Assembly (NCBI RefSeq): GCF_014651615.1
Contig: NZ_BMXF01000006.1
Coordinates: 186,001 to 250,000, forward strand
Direction: 5' to 3'
Source: Persicitalea jodogahamensis
GTDB lineage: Bacteria > Bacteroidota > Bacteroidia > Cytophagales > Spirosomataceae
DNA: 64,000 nt
A model generated the notes under the pieces. It was not told where the DNA came from. It was given only the letters and a program-made list of their open reading frames with translations, and searched no databases. The translations under genes and the position numbers were made by a program. Numbering within the stretch: position 1 is the first letter of the stretch; each line of letters begins with the position of its first letter. Of this stretch, positions 43,658 through 51,967 are shown piece after piece.

Positions 43658-44881
43658 TTACGAAATCAATGCCAAGTACCGCAAAGCTAACTCTTCCCGG
43701 TCGAAATGCTCGCGGGCGTAGCGGTAGCCGCTTTCGCCCTGTCTTTTAATCAATTCAGGATTTTGCAGGTAAAAACGAATTTTCTCCGCAAAGTCCTTCG
43801 GGTTTTCCGGCTCCACAAAAATGCCCGCGTCGGCCTTTTCCACCAGCGCGCGGGACACACCGTCTATGGCCATCAGCACGGGTTTCTGGCAGGAAAAGTA
43901 GTCGAAAGTTTTGTTGGAATAAATCGTTTTGAAAGTGTCGACTTTCTTCAACACCGAGGCACCCATGTCCGACGCCAGAATATATCTGAACACCTCCCGC
44001 TTCGGTACTGAATCTACAAAGCGCACATGGGTCAGGTTTCTCCTTTGTGCCTCGGCGATGAGGTCTTTCTTCTGCATTCCGTCGCCGATGAGCAGAAAAA
44101 GTGCTTCCGTGTCGCGCAGTAGCGCAGCGGTGTCGAGTACCTGCACCAGGTGATTGGCCACGCCATGCGCGCCAACGTAAGTAATCACGAATTTGCCGAC
44201 CAGGTCATGCTCATGGCGAAAAGCCTCGGCGTCGAAGTCGACCATTACCTCTTCCGACAGCGCGAAGTCGGCGGCATTGGGTATAAAGATGATTTTATCG
44301 GCGGGTATTTTCTTTTTGGAAATCAGCACTTCGCGGAATGCGGGCGTTAGAACGTTAATAAGCTTCGCCTTTTTATACACGAAGCCCTCGAACCAGTAGG
44401 CGAACCTGATGATATATTTATTGGTCAAAACGCCCGTATCGATGGCTGATTCGGGCCACAAATCCCGCACCTCGAACACAAAAGGAGTTCGCTTCCACCA
44501 CGAAAGTACCAATGCGGTAGCACCCACAAAAAGTGGCGGTGACGTAACGACGATCACATCATAGCTGCCTTTGGCTAATTTTATTCCGGCCCAAATGCTG
44601 GAAAAGGTGAAGGAAAAATACGCCCAAAGGCGTCCCAGAAAACTGGCGTGGTAGCTATCCGGGACATGGCAGCGAATTACCTTTACGCCATCGCGATTGG
44701 TACTTTGGTGAAAGTACCTGCCTGCGTACTGATCTGATTTTCCGGCCATATAGTGCACCATTCCCGCCAACACCGTCACCTCGTGTCCGGCTTCGGTCCA
44801 GATGCGCGCCATTTCGTTCCAGCGGGAGCCGCCGCCTTCGTCATCTTTCAGGAAAAATTGGTGAACCAGAAGGATTCGCAT
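43658..44881 (-). CDS. Glycosyltransferase family 4 (WbuB/FnlA-cluster type)
   Basis: This 407-residue GT-B enzyme begins MRILLVHQFFLKDDEGGGSRWNEMARIW, with the N-terminal Gly-rich acceptor loop. It has VTSPPLFVGATALVLSWW in the first domain. The C-terminal nucleotide-sugar site is KTIYSNKTFDYFSCQKPVLMAI...GIFVEPENP. It probably adds a sugar during O-antigen or exopolysaccharide assembly. It lies seven bases after the heparinase-like gene in a three-gene operon. Confidence 0.87.
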   Translation of the reverse strand: MRILLVHQFFLKDDEGGGSRWNEMARIWTEAGHEVTVLAGMVHYMAGKSDQYAGRYFHQSTNRDGVKVIRCHVPDSYHASFLGRLWAYFSFTFSSIWAGIKLAKGSYDVIVVTSPPLFVGATALVLSWWKRTPFVFEVRDLWPESAIDTGVLTNKYIIRFAYWFEGFVYKKAKLINVLTPAFREVLISKKKIPADKIIFIPNAADFALSEEVMVDFDAEAFRHEHDLVGKFVITYVGAHGVANHLVQVLDTAALLRDTEALFLLIGDGMQKKDLIAEAQRRNLTHVRFVDSVPKREVFRYILASDMGASVLKKVDTFKTIYSNKTFDYFSCQKPVLMAIDGVSRALVEKADAGIFVEPENPKDFAEKIRFYLQNPELIKRQGESGYRYAREHFDREELALRYLALIS

Positions 44882-44888
44882 GCAGCGG

Positions 44889-46730
44889 TCAGCTATCAGC
44901 TTTTTTGATTTCTATAATTGTTTTGAGGTACCGGCCCGGGGTGGTGTATACCAATCGCAGGGTAGTTGCTTTCTGGCCATATTTTTCGGAGTACCAGCCT
45001 TCGGTTTGGGCCGGGATGAGTTCATTGTTGTCCTGATCGAAAGTCTTTATCAGGCAATTTTCGAAAAAGCCATCACCCGGATGCCAGATTTGATGCATCG
45101 GCAATTCGACTGGGGCATTTTCGAGCCAGTCCTCGACAAACCAACTCGATTCTCCCGCCCCTTTCGTCACGCGCCGGCGGTGTACGATGTCTTTGCCTAC
45201 ATGCCTGAATCCTGCAAACTGCCCTTCAAAAACGTACTCATCCTCTTCGGAACCCATCCAGTCCGCGCGACTTTGTTTGATCCAGTCGTACCATATAAAA
45301 CGCGGCCCCTTGCGCATTTGGTCGTAGTCGCCGAGCATGACGGTATTGTGTGAGGCGGTGCCCGCAAAGTAGCGTGTCCAGCGTGCTTCGGTATTGTACA
45401 GATAACTGCCCGCGTCGCGCAGGATATTTTTGCCATCTACCCAAAGGTCCAGATGCAGGTTATCGGCCTGAAACGGGCGGTCTTTGTAATGACCACAACG
45501 TATAAAGGTGACCGTGTCCGCATCGCGCAGGATATAATAGCCGCCCTGGTCAAAGGTGTAGCTACCGTCGGCCACCGTAGTTTTTGCCCCCACAGACAAG
45601 GATGGCGAAGCATTTAATGATTCTGCCAATGCATCCAGTTGAGGTCGAAAATCGCGGAAATGACTTTCACTTAATGGAAAAAATAGCGCCCCATCGTTGT
45701 TGCCGTAGTTGGGCAGCCAGCCCGTCGTGTCGTCCTGGCAAGCACGAAGAAAATTCAGGGACTTGCGGGCGCGGTCGTACACCACCTCGTCCCAGCGCTC
45801 GCCGTTGAGGTGAGCGATTTGGATGGCCTGGGTAAGAAGTTGAACCGCCGTGCGGTGGTAGTTCATCGAGAATTGCAGGAAAGTCCCGTCCTCATAAATC
45901 TGGTAGGCGATTTCCTGCCCGAACCACCGCTTGCCGTCCTTTTTCCAGCGGCTGCTTTCCGGGAAAAAAGGGTACAGCAGCCCGATCAGGTACAGCGTGA
46001 GTGTCTCGGTAAGGGCGTGGTTATTGCGCACCGTCCGCCGCGAAAAGTGGATGTTCGCCGCTACGTGGTGCATTTGCTGATAAATGCTGTGAACAATAAC
46101 GGCAAAGCGTTTGGCGGTGAGGGCAGGGTAGTTTTTGTAATACTGGAGGGCAAAGGTCCAGTTCAGCACCCGTAGCGCGATTTCCTGACTGCATCGCCAG
46201 TTTGGGCCACAATTCACGGGGTTTTCGGCAATCCAGCTATCTATTTCCCCAAAAACCAGTTCAGACTGATCTTCCTGAAAATGTACCTCGTAGCGGATAA
46301 GGTCGTACAGAAACGTGAACCGCGATTTCTCCCAGACGTACTTGATGTCGCCGGCATCGGACGAAAAATCGGGGATTTCGGACCAGTGTTTCGTGGCGTC
46401 GTAGCGGTAGCCCGTCAGCGGATTGGTGAGCCAATCTTTGACCTCGTATTCTTCTGAACTGAAAAAGATAAGGCGACCTTTTTTGAAAGCTTCAACGCGG
46501 TTTTGCAGGCTGATGCGTTCAGTTTCGGAAATGGAGGGCTCAAAATTGAATTGCGGAAATTTGACCGGAAGATTTTTCCAATCGTGGAGTGAAACGAATT
46601 CCTGGTATTCAGGATTGGCGGGAAATCGCCTTTTCAATACACCCGTTTGCTTTTCCAGTTCGTGCCGGGTGCGATAGGCTACGTAACGGAACCCCATGTT
46701 CTGGATTAGTTCAATCGCGTTTCTTAGCAT
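44889..46730 (-). CDS. Heparinase II/III-like (alginate lyase family) protein
   Basis: This 613-residue protein has an N-terminal alpha/alpha toroid (ISLQNRVEAFKKGRLIFF, NHALTETLTLYLIGLLYPFF) and a C-terminal heparinase II/III beta-sandwich (YYILRDADTVTFIRCGHYKDRPFQADNLHLDLWVDGKNILRDAG). No signal peptide is evident, as for relatives in capsule/O-antigen clusters, where they often follow a bi-domain oxidoreductase. The catalytic Tyr/His set was not verified. It could be a lyase for the cell's own uronate polymer, or an epimerase-like enzyme. Confidence 0.8.
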   Translation of the reverse strand: MLRNAIELIQNMGFRYVAYRTRHELEKQTGVLKRRFPANPEYQEFVSLHDWKNLPVKFPQFNFEPSISETERISLQNRVEAFKKGRLIFFSSEEYEVKDWLTNPLTGYRYDATKHWSEIPDFSSDAGDIKYVWEKSRFTFLYDLIRYEVHFQEDQSELVFGEIDSWIAENPVNCGPNWRCSQEIALRVLNWTFALQYYKNYPALTAKRFAVIVHSIYQQMHHVAANIHFSRRTVRNNHALTETLTLYLIGLLYPFFPESSRWKKDGKRWFGQEIAYQIYEDGTFLQFSMNYHRTAVQLLTQAIQIAHLNGERWDEVVYDRARKSLNFLRACQDDTTGWLPNYGNNDGALFFPLSESHFRDFRPQLDALAESLNASPSLSVGAKTTVADGSYTFDQGGYYILRDADTVTFIRCGHYKDRPFQADNLHLDLWVDGKNILRDAGSYLYNTEARWTRYFAGTASHNTVMLGDYDQMRKGPRFIWYDWIKQSRADWMGSEEDEYVFEGQFAGFRHVGKDIVHRRRVTKGAGESSWFVEDWLENAPVELPMHQIWHPGDGFFENCLIKTFDQDNNELIPAQTEGWYSEKYGQKATTLRLVYTTPGRYLKTIIEIKKADS

Positions 46731-46808
46731 GTGTGTGAATTGGTGTTTTCATTGTCAACTCAGAAAAGCACTTTTTGTGGTCCGGCACGCCACTTTATAG
46801 TTTTTCTC

Positions 46809-48920
46809 TCACAGAGAAATCCATTCTTTGCGTTGCAAACTCTCCACTGCCGCCAGCGTGGCCCTGGTAGTATTCAGGATTTCGGGTAAAGGAATGATCG
46901 GCTCACCGCCGGTTTTTACTGATTCCAGCAAAATACGAAACTGATCGCGGTGGCCTTTATCCTGCCTGATCTTTTGTTTTGAAAAACTATTGAATCCGAA
47001 CCCTTTCAGCGTGCGAAAGTTATCGAGAATCAGCGTCCGTTCCTGCGAATAGACCTCTACGCGCTCCTTAGAATAGGCCTTGCTCCCGTTACTGAAATAG
47101 TTGATGACGCCCGTGGAACCGTTAGCGTATTTCAGTAAAATACTGGCGTTGTCGGTCGTTTCGTCGGGGCTTTGGCCCATGGCGTTCATGCAAACGTCTG
47201 TCACCAAACTACCCGTCAGGAAGGTAATGAGGTCGATGAAGTGACAGGCTTCGCCCAGAATGCGCCCGCCGCCCACGGTGCGGTCGTGTACCCACGAGCT
47301 GGCCGGAATATGGCCTGCGTTCATCGTGGTTACTATGTTCATGGGGGCGCTGCCGAGCAGCGATTTCATCTTTTGGGCGTGGGGCGAAAAGCGGCGGTTG
47401 AAGCCAACGGTCAGCGAGAGGGCGGGAGTGTTTCTTCTAAAAAAATCTTCTATCTCAACCAGTTCGTCCTGAAAAATTGCCAGCGGCTTTTCCACAAAAA
47501 CGTGCTTTCCCGCTTTCAGGGCTTCCAAGGTGAGCCGGGTGTGCTGGTCGTGGCGGGTAGTGATAATGACCAAATCCACCTCGTCGTCCTGCAAGATTTT
47601 GTGGTAGTCGGTAGTGCTGTGGGCGATGCCGTGCTTCTGCGCCAGAGCCGTACCCGACAAGCCATTGGCGCTGGCGATGTACTTTATATCCGCGCCTTTC
47701 AGCGCGGGCAACATGGTCATTTTCGTGAAATTTCCCGCCCCGATGATGCCCACGACGCCTTTGCGTCCTGCAAAGGAAACTGCCCGGTGGCGAACCGTCG
47801 GTTCCAGGGCGGCGGCTTCCGGGTATTCCAGCAGGGAGGCAATGGCTTTTGAAGAACCGATGCTGCCGTAAATTCGGGCATACTCAGTTAGCGGTACTAC
47901 TTCGGTGATGAGGGGCTGCACATCCAGCGACCCGGAGGCGAGGAGTCGGAGGATCGTCTGGAAGTTGCGGTTTTCGGTCCAGCGGACGAAGGGGAGGGGG
48001 TAGTCACGCCCCTTTTGCTCGTAGTCGTCGTCATAACGGCCCGGCCCGTAGGAGCACGAAACCTGGAAGGTCAATTCTTTTTCGTAGAATTCCGCCCGGC
48101 TGAGGTCGAGGCCCACTACACCGATCAGCACGATTTTGCCGCGCCGCCGCGACATCCGCGCCGCCTGGGAAATAATGTCATTGTTTTTGGCCGAAGCGGT
48201 GATAATCACGCCGTCCGCCCCGATGCCGTCCGTAGTATTTTGAACAAAATTTACCGGGTCGTCGCCTTTTGTTGGGTTGCAGGCAATGATTCCCCTGGCG
48301 CGGGCGATGTCGAGCTTGGCCTCGTCCAGGTCCACGCCCACCACACGGCAACCATTGAGTCGCAGCAGGTCGGCGGTCAGTAAACCGATCAGTCCCAGGC
48401 CAATGACCACGACCGTTTCGCCCAGCGTGGGATCGAGCAGCCGGATGCCCTGCAGACCGATGGCACCAATGACGGTGAAGGCCGCCGCTTCGTCGGGGAC
48501 CTGGTCGGGGATTTTGGCTACCAGATTGCGCGGTACGCAGACCACCTCGGCGTGAGGGCCGTTACTGGCTACGCGGTCACCAAGCTGGAGGTCGGTGATG
48601 CCTGCTCCCACCGCCATGACGGTGCCCACGTTGCAGTAGCCCAGCGGCAGGGGCTGCTCCAGCTTATTAAAAACGGACCGCACGGTCGTTTGCAAGCCGT
48701 CGGATTTTACTTTGTCAAGTACCATCCGCACCTTATCGGGTTGCTGACGGGCTTTTTCCAGCCAGTTGGCCTTCCCAAACTCCACCAGCATCCGTTCAGT
48801 ACCCAGCGATACCAGGCTGCGCCGCGTGCGGATCAGCACCGCGCCGGGCCGCACTTGTGGTGCGGGTACTTCCGTCAGGGTAGTTTGCCCGGTTTTGAGA
48901 TTTTGGGTGAGTTGTTTCAT
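46809..48920 (-). CDS. Bi-domain oxidoreductase: Zn-type alcohol dehydrogenase plus Gfo/Idh/MocA
   Basis: This 703-residue fusion has an N-terminal MDR (zinc-type dehydrogenase) domain with TVVVIGLGLIGLLTADLLRLNGCRVVGVDLD (GxGxxG Rossmann). A C-terminal Gfo/Idh/MocA domain (from about residue 390, VVGIIGAGNFTKMTMLPALKG) follows, with VEKPLAIF in its usual place. The two-domain form occurs in bacterial polysaccharide clusters, probably oxidising a nucleotide sugar. It is first in the operon with the heparinase-like and GT4 genes, 78 bases apart. Confidence 0.87.
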   Translation of the reverse strand: MKQLTQNLKTGQTTLTEVPAPQVRPGAVLIRTRRSLVSLGTERMLVEFGKANWLEKARQQPDKVRMVLDKVKSDGLQTTVRSVFNKLEQPLPLGYCNVGTVMAVGAGITDLQLGDRVASNGPHAEVVCVPRNLVAKIPDQVPDEAAAFTVIGAIGLQGIRLLDPTLGETVVVIGLGLIGLLTADLLRLNGCRVVGVDLDEAKLDIARARGIIACNPTKGDDPVNFVQNTTDGIGADGVIITASAKNNDIISQAARMSRRRGKIVLIGVVGLDLSRAEFYEKELTFQVSCSYGPGRYDDDYEQKGRDYPLPFVRWTENRNFQTILRLLASGSLDVQPLITEVVPLTEYARIYGSIGSSKAIASLLEYPEAAALEPTVRHRAVSFAGRKGVVGIIGAGNFTKMTMLPALKGADIKYIASANGLSGTALAQKHGIAHSTTDYHKILQDDEVDLVIITTRHDQHTRLTLEALKAGKHVFVEKPLAIFQDELVEIEDFFRRNTPALSLTVGFNRRFSPHAQKMKSLLGSAPMNIVTTMNAGHIPASSWVHDRTVGGGRILGEACHFIDLITFLTGSLVTDVCMNAMGQSPDETTDNASILLKYANGSTGVINYFSNGSKAYSKERVEVYSQERTLILDNFRTLKGFGFNSFSKQKIRQDKGHRDQFRILLESVKTGGEPIIPLPEILNTTRATLAAVESLQRKEWISL

Positions 48921-49175
48921 GATTGATCGTGGTCAGCGACTGGCGACGATAGGCTGTGTTCCCGCTGGCGTGAGCGTAGCGCAAGTTACGGCTCTTTGCC
49001 AAAACTTTAATTTCAGCCCTAAAATGACGTTTGAGCAGTATGACCGACGATTTAAACATTTTATAGTCAATGTAACAATGCTGACTGACAAAGAAAAAGC
49101 TCCTACCCAGCGGGAAAGAGCTCTTTGGATTATTAACCTAATCTAATCGTATGAGGATTAGTGTCTTGGATGGAG

Positions 49176-49559
49176 TCAGTTCAGCGCGACCAGCGTACGG
49201 GCAGGAGCCTTCATTACTTCGGCGCTACTCAGATTGATAGATTTGCGTTGTACTTCGGTGCCATTGGCGATCTCGATCGTATACTCACCGTCCTGTGCTT
49301 TGGACAGGTCGAAGTTGCAGGCGTATTTCTGAATCTTGCGGCCTACCGATTCGCGGTGCAGTTCTTTACCGTCCTGGTCAATCAGGCGGATGCTCACCCA
49401 TTCCCCTGCCTCTTTCTGGACGTTGAGGCGTATGGTCATTGACTGCTGCACGCGGTAGAGACTGGTGTCGAAGGTTTTGGCGGTGTCCTGGGCCAGCGTT
49501 GAAGCGGCAGACAAAAGAGCAAGAGCAAAGGCGATAGCGGAAGTTTTGAGCGTTTTCAT
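49176..49559 (-). CDS. Small secreted protein, beta-sandwich type (DUF3244-like), paralogue of 55414
   Basis: This 127-residue protein has a signal peptide (ending ASTLAQ) and a compact beta domain with DLSKAQDGEYTIEIANGTEVQRKSINLSSA. The pattern F(D/S)LS-L/AxDGEYTI-NG recurs in the 157-residue protein at 55414, with the same ending (PDRVLVAVN/PARTLVALN). Many Bacteroidota small secreted proteins (DUF3244 type) have this look; function unknown. It has its own promoter with paired direct repeats (49635-49721). Confidence 0.75.
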   Translation of the reverse strand: MKTLKTSAIAFALALLSAASTLAQDTAKTFDTSLYRVQQSMTIRLNVQKEAGEWVSIRLIDQDGKELHRESVGRKIQKYACNFDLSKAQDGEYTIEIANGTEVQRKSINLSSAEVMKAPARTLVALN

Positions 49560-49634
49560 GATCGTAGTATTTAAAAGGTTTATGATAGAATGAGTATTTA
49601 AAAGTGTCCGTGCGTTGATCAGCAGCGAACATTA

Positions 49635-49721
49635 CAAAGGTCGCTGGTTGCGCTTGACCGGACTTGGCTCATTCTATCAAAGGCGTGGTGCATTGTTGCA
49701 GAGAGTTGGTTTATTGTTGCA
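49635..49721 (-). promoter_or_regulatory. Promoter with paired 9-bp direct repeats (candidate LytTR sites)
   Basis: On the minus strand, -7 box GACCTTTG (49635-49642) and TGCAACAAT repeats at 49692-49700 and 49713-49721. They are 21 bases apart, start to start. The proximal repeat begins 50 bases from the box edge at 49642. The same layout occurs at 55968-56054 and, in extended form, at 62053-62170. Confidence 0.7.
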
Positions 49722-49771
49722 TTTCGCTTTGGGGATAGGCTTTTGAATAAAATCGGCCCGAAAGAGTCAAA

Positions 49772-49798
49772 AAAAAGGCCGCACGACGCGGCCTTTTT
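49772..49798. terminator. Terminator after the Gly-rich T9SS gene
   Basis: An 11-bp stem (A5-GGCCGC with GCGGCC-T5, 49772-49782 with 49788-49798) lies 18 bases after the minus-strand gene's stop. Confidence 0.85.
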
Positions 49799-49816
49799 CA
49801 GTAACACAGGTTGCTG

Positions 49817-51901
49817 CTACTCCTTACTGACCCGCACCGCGCCCTGCCGGTTCTGCGCGTCAACTACCTTTATTAGGTAAATCCCCGTGGGCAAACTACC
49901 CAGTCGGTACTCCACCTCGTTCAATCCTTCTACTAAATCCTGCTTCTGCGACTGCCGCACGCGGCCCGTCAGGTCAAGTACCTCGAAAGTACCCCGCCCA
50001 GCGGTGGGTGAAAGTACCTCCACCGTCACGGCGTCGACCACCGGGTTGGGGAAGGCTTTCAAAGAAAGTTTGAAAGGTAGTTCGTCGGATTCCGGTACGC
50101 CTATACGAGCATTCCCGGTTCCGCAGCCGCCCAGTGTGGCGCCCAGCCGCAAGTACCTCCTGGCGATTTTCTCCGACACGCACTGCGTGACGCCGTAGTA
50201 GCAGATCGTCACGTTCTGCTGGCGGTTGCCGCAGCGCACGTCCTGTACATTGACAGTTGTCTGGGCTTGTGCCTGGCAGCCGTTGCCGTCGGTCACCGTC
50301 ACGGTGTAGGTCGTGGTAGTTTCGGGGCAAACGTTGACCGTGGCCCCGTTTCCTGCGCCATTGTCCCAGGCATAGCTGAGTGTCGGCGCACCTGTGGCTG
50401 TCGCTGAGATGTCGGTGCAGTTGCTGCCGAAGCCCAGAGTAACCGACTGGTCGGGACCGGGCGTTACAACTGGCAGCGGGCTGACCATCACGGTACCCGT
50501 GATATCATCTGAGACACAACCCGCCGAATTCCTGACCATCAGCGTAAAATTGATGTTGCCCACCGTAGCCGGCGACGACAAACTCACCATGATCGGCGAA
50601 TTGGGAAGCGTTTGGTTGGTGACCGTCGTAACGCCTGTCCCCGAGATTGAGTAAGTAGTTGGCGACTGGCTACTGGCAGTGTAAGGAATGGAAAACGACG
50701 TGGCTCCGGGGCAGAGGGCCGGGAGGCTGCCCAGCGTGAGCGTGGGCTTTGGTGGCGACGTCAGCGTGTAGGTATTGTCCACGAATAGGGTAGGGCCGGA
50801 CTTGGACCTGACCCGAACGGTGTAGGCTTCCCCGTCTGCGTCACCCGCAGTGCCAAAACCGCTGCTGAGGTCCAAAGGATCGGCGGTGAGGTCGGCAAAG
50901 ACGGGGGTTCCCGTGAAGGAGTTGCCTGCCACGATGGCGTACTCGAAGTCTGTGATATTGCCATCGAAGTCTCCCGTCAGGTCGAGGCTCACGCTGCCCT
51001 GGGTGGGATTGGCGCAGGTGGGCTGCGTGGCGGTGGCCGTAACGCCGACATCCAGAACCTCGATAATGACCTGCCCACCGCCATTATTATCTACAGAGTT
51101 GCTTGGGTTGCTGCCAATGTGGTAAGAACCACCACCATTGCCGCCTTCGCCATTTATTTGGCTAGGAATGCTCCCAGGATCTCCACCGCCGTTCCCGCCG
51201 TTGTATCCGCCGCCGCCACCGCCGCCAAAATTACCCGCCCCGCCAGCGCCGTATCCGCCACCGCCCGAGCCATTAGAAGACCCACCCGTGGCATTGTAGC
51301 CTGCTCCACCGCCGGTACTGTTGTTGCCATTACCACCGGGGGTAGTCAATCCTCCCCCGCCTGAGCCATCGCCTGCTACCTCACCCTGCGTACCCGTGTT
51401 GGTAAGCAAAGCTGGTTTCCCTGGACCTGTGTTATTATTGCTTCCCCCGCCTCCGCCTCCGCCAGCGACAATCAGTACTGTTCCATCCGAAAAGCGAACC
51501 CCTGAAGCCCCTCCGCCGCCGCCAGCACCGGTAGAAAAAGGAAAATCTTGTCCGGGTGCTCCCGCTACTGTTTCCAGTACTTGTCCCGAAGAAGCCGTAA
51601 AGTCTGCCGACATTACGGCACCTGCGCCTCCGGCGAAATATATCCCGTTTGTTGAAGTATTTCCGGTACCACCCTTCGCTCCCTTTGCCGTGATTCGCAG
51701 CTTGTAAGGCCCACCAGCGGGTACCGTCCAGGAGCCGATAGTGCCATTCTGGTTAGGGGTAGGAGCAGAAATGTTAAGTACTTCGATAGCATTTTGCCCG
51801 TAGGCGAGGGGGAGTTCCCAGCAGAGGGTAAGCAGTATTGCAATTAGCTGAATAGCACGGTGCTGAGTGTTTCTATGAGATTGATGGGTAGTGATTTTCA
51901 T
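49817..51901 (-). CDS. T9SS-secreted protein with Gly-rich domain and type A sorting tail
   Basis: This 694-residue protein has a signal peptide (ending LAYGQ). A Gly-rich region (about residues 75-270, GGGGGASGVRF..., GGGYGAGGAGNFGGG) resembles the Gly-rich domain of some bacterial adhesin-like proteins. PKD/Ig-like beta repeats (GDFDGNITDFEYAIV, TTTYTVTVTDGNGCQAQ) follow, then a Cys block (CGNRQQNVTICYYG...CVSEKIARRY...GGCG). The type IX sorting tail at the end (FPNPVVDAVTVEV...LPTGIYLIKVVDAQ) sends it to the cell surface or medium. Its last 230 residues are nearly identical to those of the next gene upstream. Confidence 0.85.
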   Translation of the reverse strand: MKITTHQSHRNTQHRAIQLIAILLTLCWELPLAYGQNAIEVLNISAPTPNQNGTIGSWTVPAGGPYKLRITAKGAKGGTGNTSTNGIYFAGGAGAVMSADFTASSGQVLETVAGAPGQDFPFSTGAGGGGGASGVRFSDGTVLIVAGGGGGGGSNNNTGPGKPALLTNTGTQGEVAGDGSGGGGLTTPGGNGNNSTGGGAGYNATGGSSNGSGGGGYGAGGAGNFGGGGGGGYNGGNGGGDPGSIPSQINGEGGNGGGSYHIGSNPSNSVDNNGGGQVIIEVLDVGVTATATQPTCANPTQGSVSLDLTGDFDGNITDFEYAIVAGNSFTGTPVFADLTADPLDLSSGFGTAGDADGEAYTVRVRSKSGPTLFVDNTYTLTSPPKPTLTLGSLPALCPGATSFSIPYTASSQSPTTYSISGTGVTTVTNQTLPNSPIMVSLSSPATVGNINFTLMVRNSAGCVSDDITGTVMVSPLPVVTPGPDQSVTLGFGSNCTDISATATGAPTLSYAWDNGAGNGATVNVCPETTTTYTVTVTDGNGCQAQAQTTVNVQDVRCGNRQQNVTICYYGVTQCVSEKIARRYLRLGATLGGCGTGNARIGVPESDELPFKLSLKAFPNPVVDAVTVEVLSPTAGRGTFEVLDLTGRVRQSQKQDLVEGLNEVEYRLGSLPTGIYLIKVVDAQNRQGAVRVSKE
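49850..50460 (-). repeat. Duplicated 3' module of the two T9SS genes
   Basis: Bases here match 52001-52611 at about 2151 bases' distance; stretches of over 100 bases differ at only a few positions, and differences concentrate toward the ends. The module encodes a PKD-like domain, the Cys block and the sorting tail. Confidence 0.9.
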
Positions 51902-51933
51902 GATTTAAAAGTGGTTGGTTTATGTATGATAAA

Positions 51934-51958
51934 AGCCGGACGGGCATCCCGTCCGGCT
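51934..51958. terminator. Hairpin between the two T9SS genes
   Basis: A perfect 11-bp stem (51934-51944 with 51948-51958, loop CAT) with a short T run on the minus strand lies in the 66-base gap. It ends or reduces transcription from 54118 into the second gene. Confidence 0.7.
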
Positions 51959-51967
51959 GATGAAAAT

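Noticed and set aside
51321-51707. Pro-rich plus-strand frame of 128 codons
   Set aside because: It is the mirror image of the Gly-rich region of the T9SS gene on the other strand.
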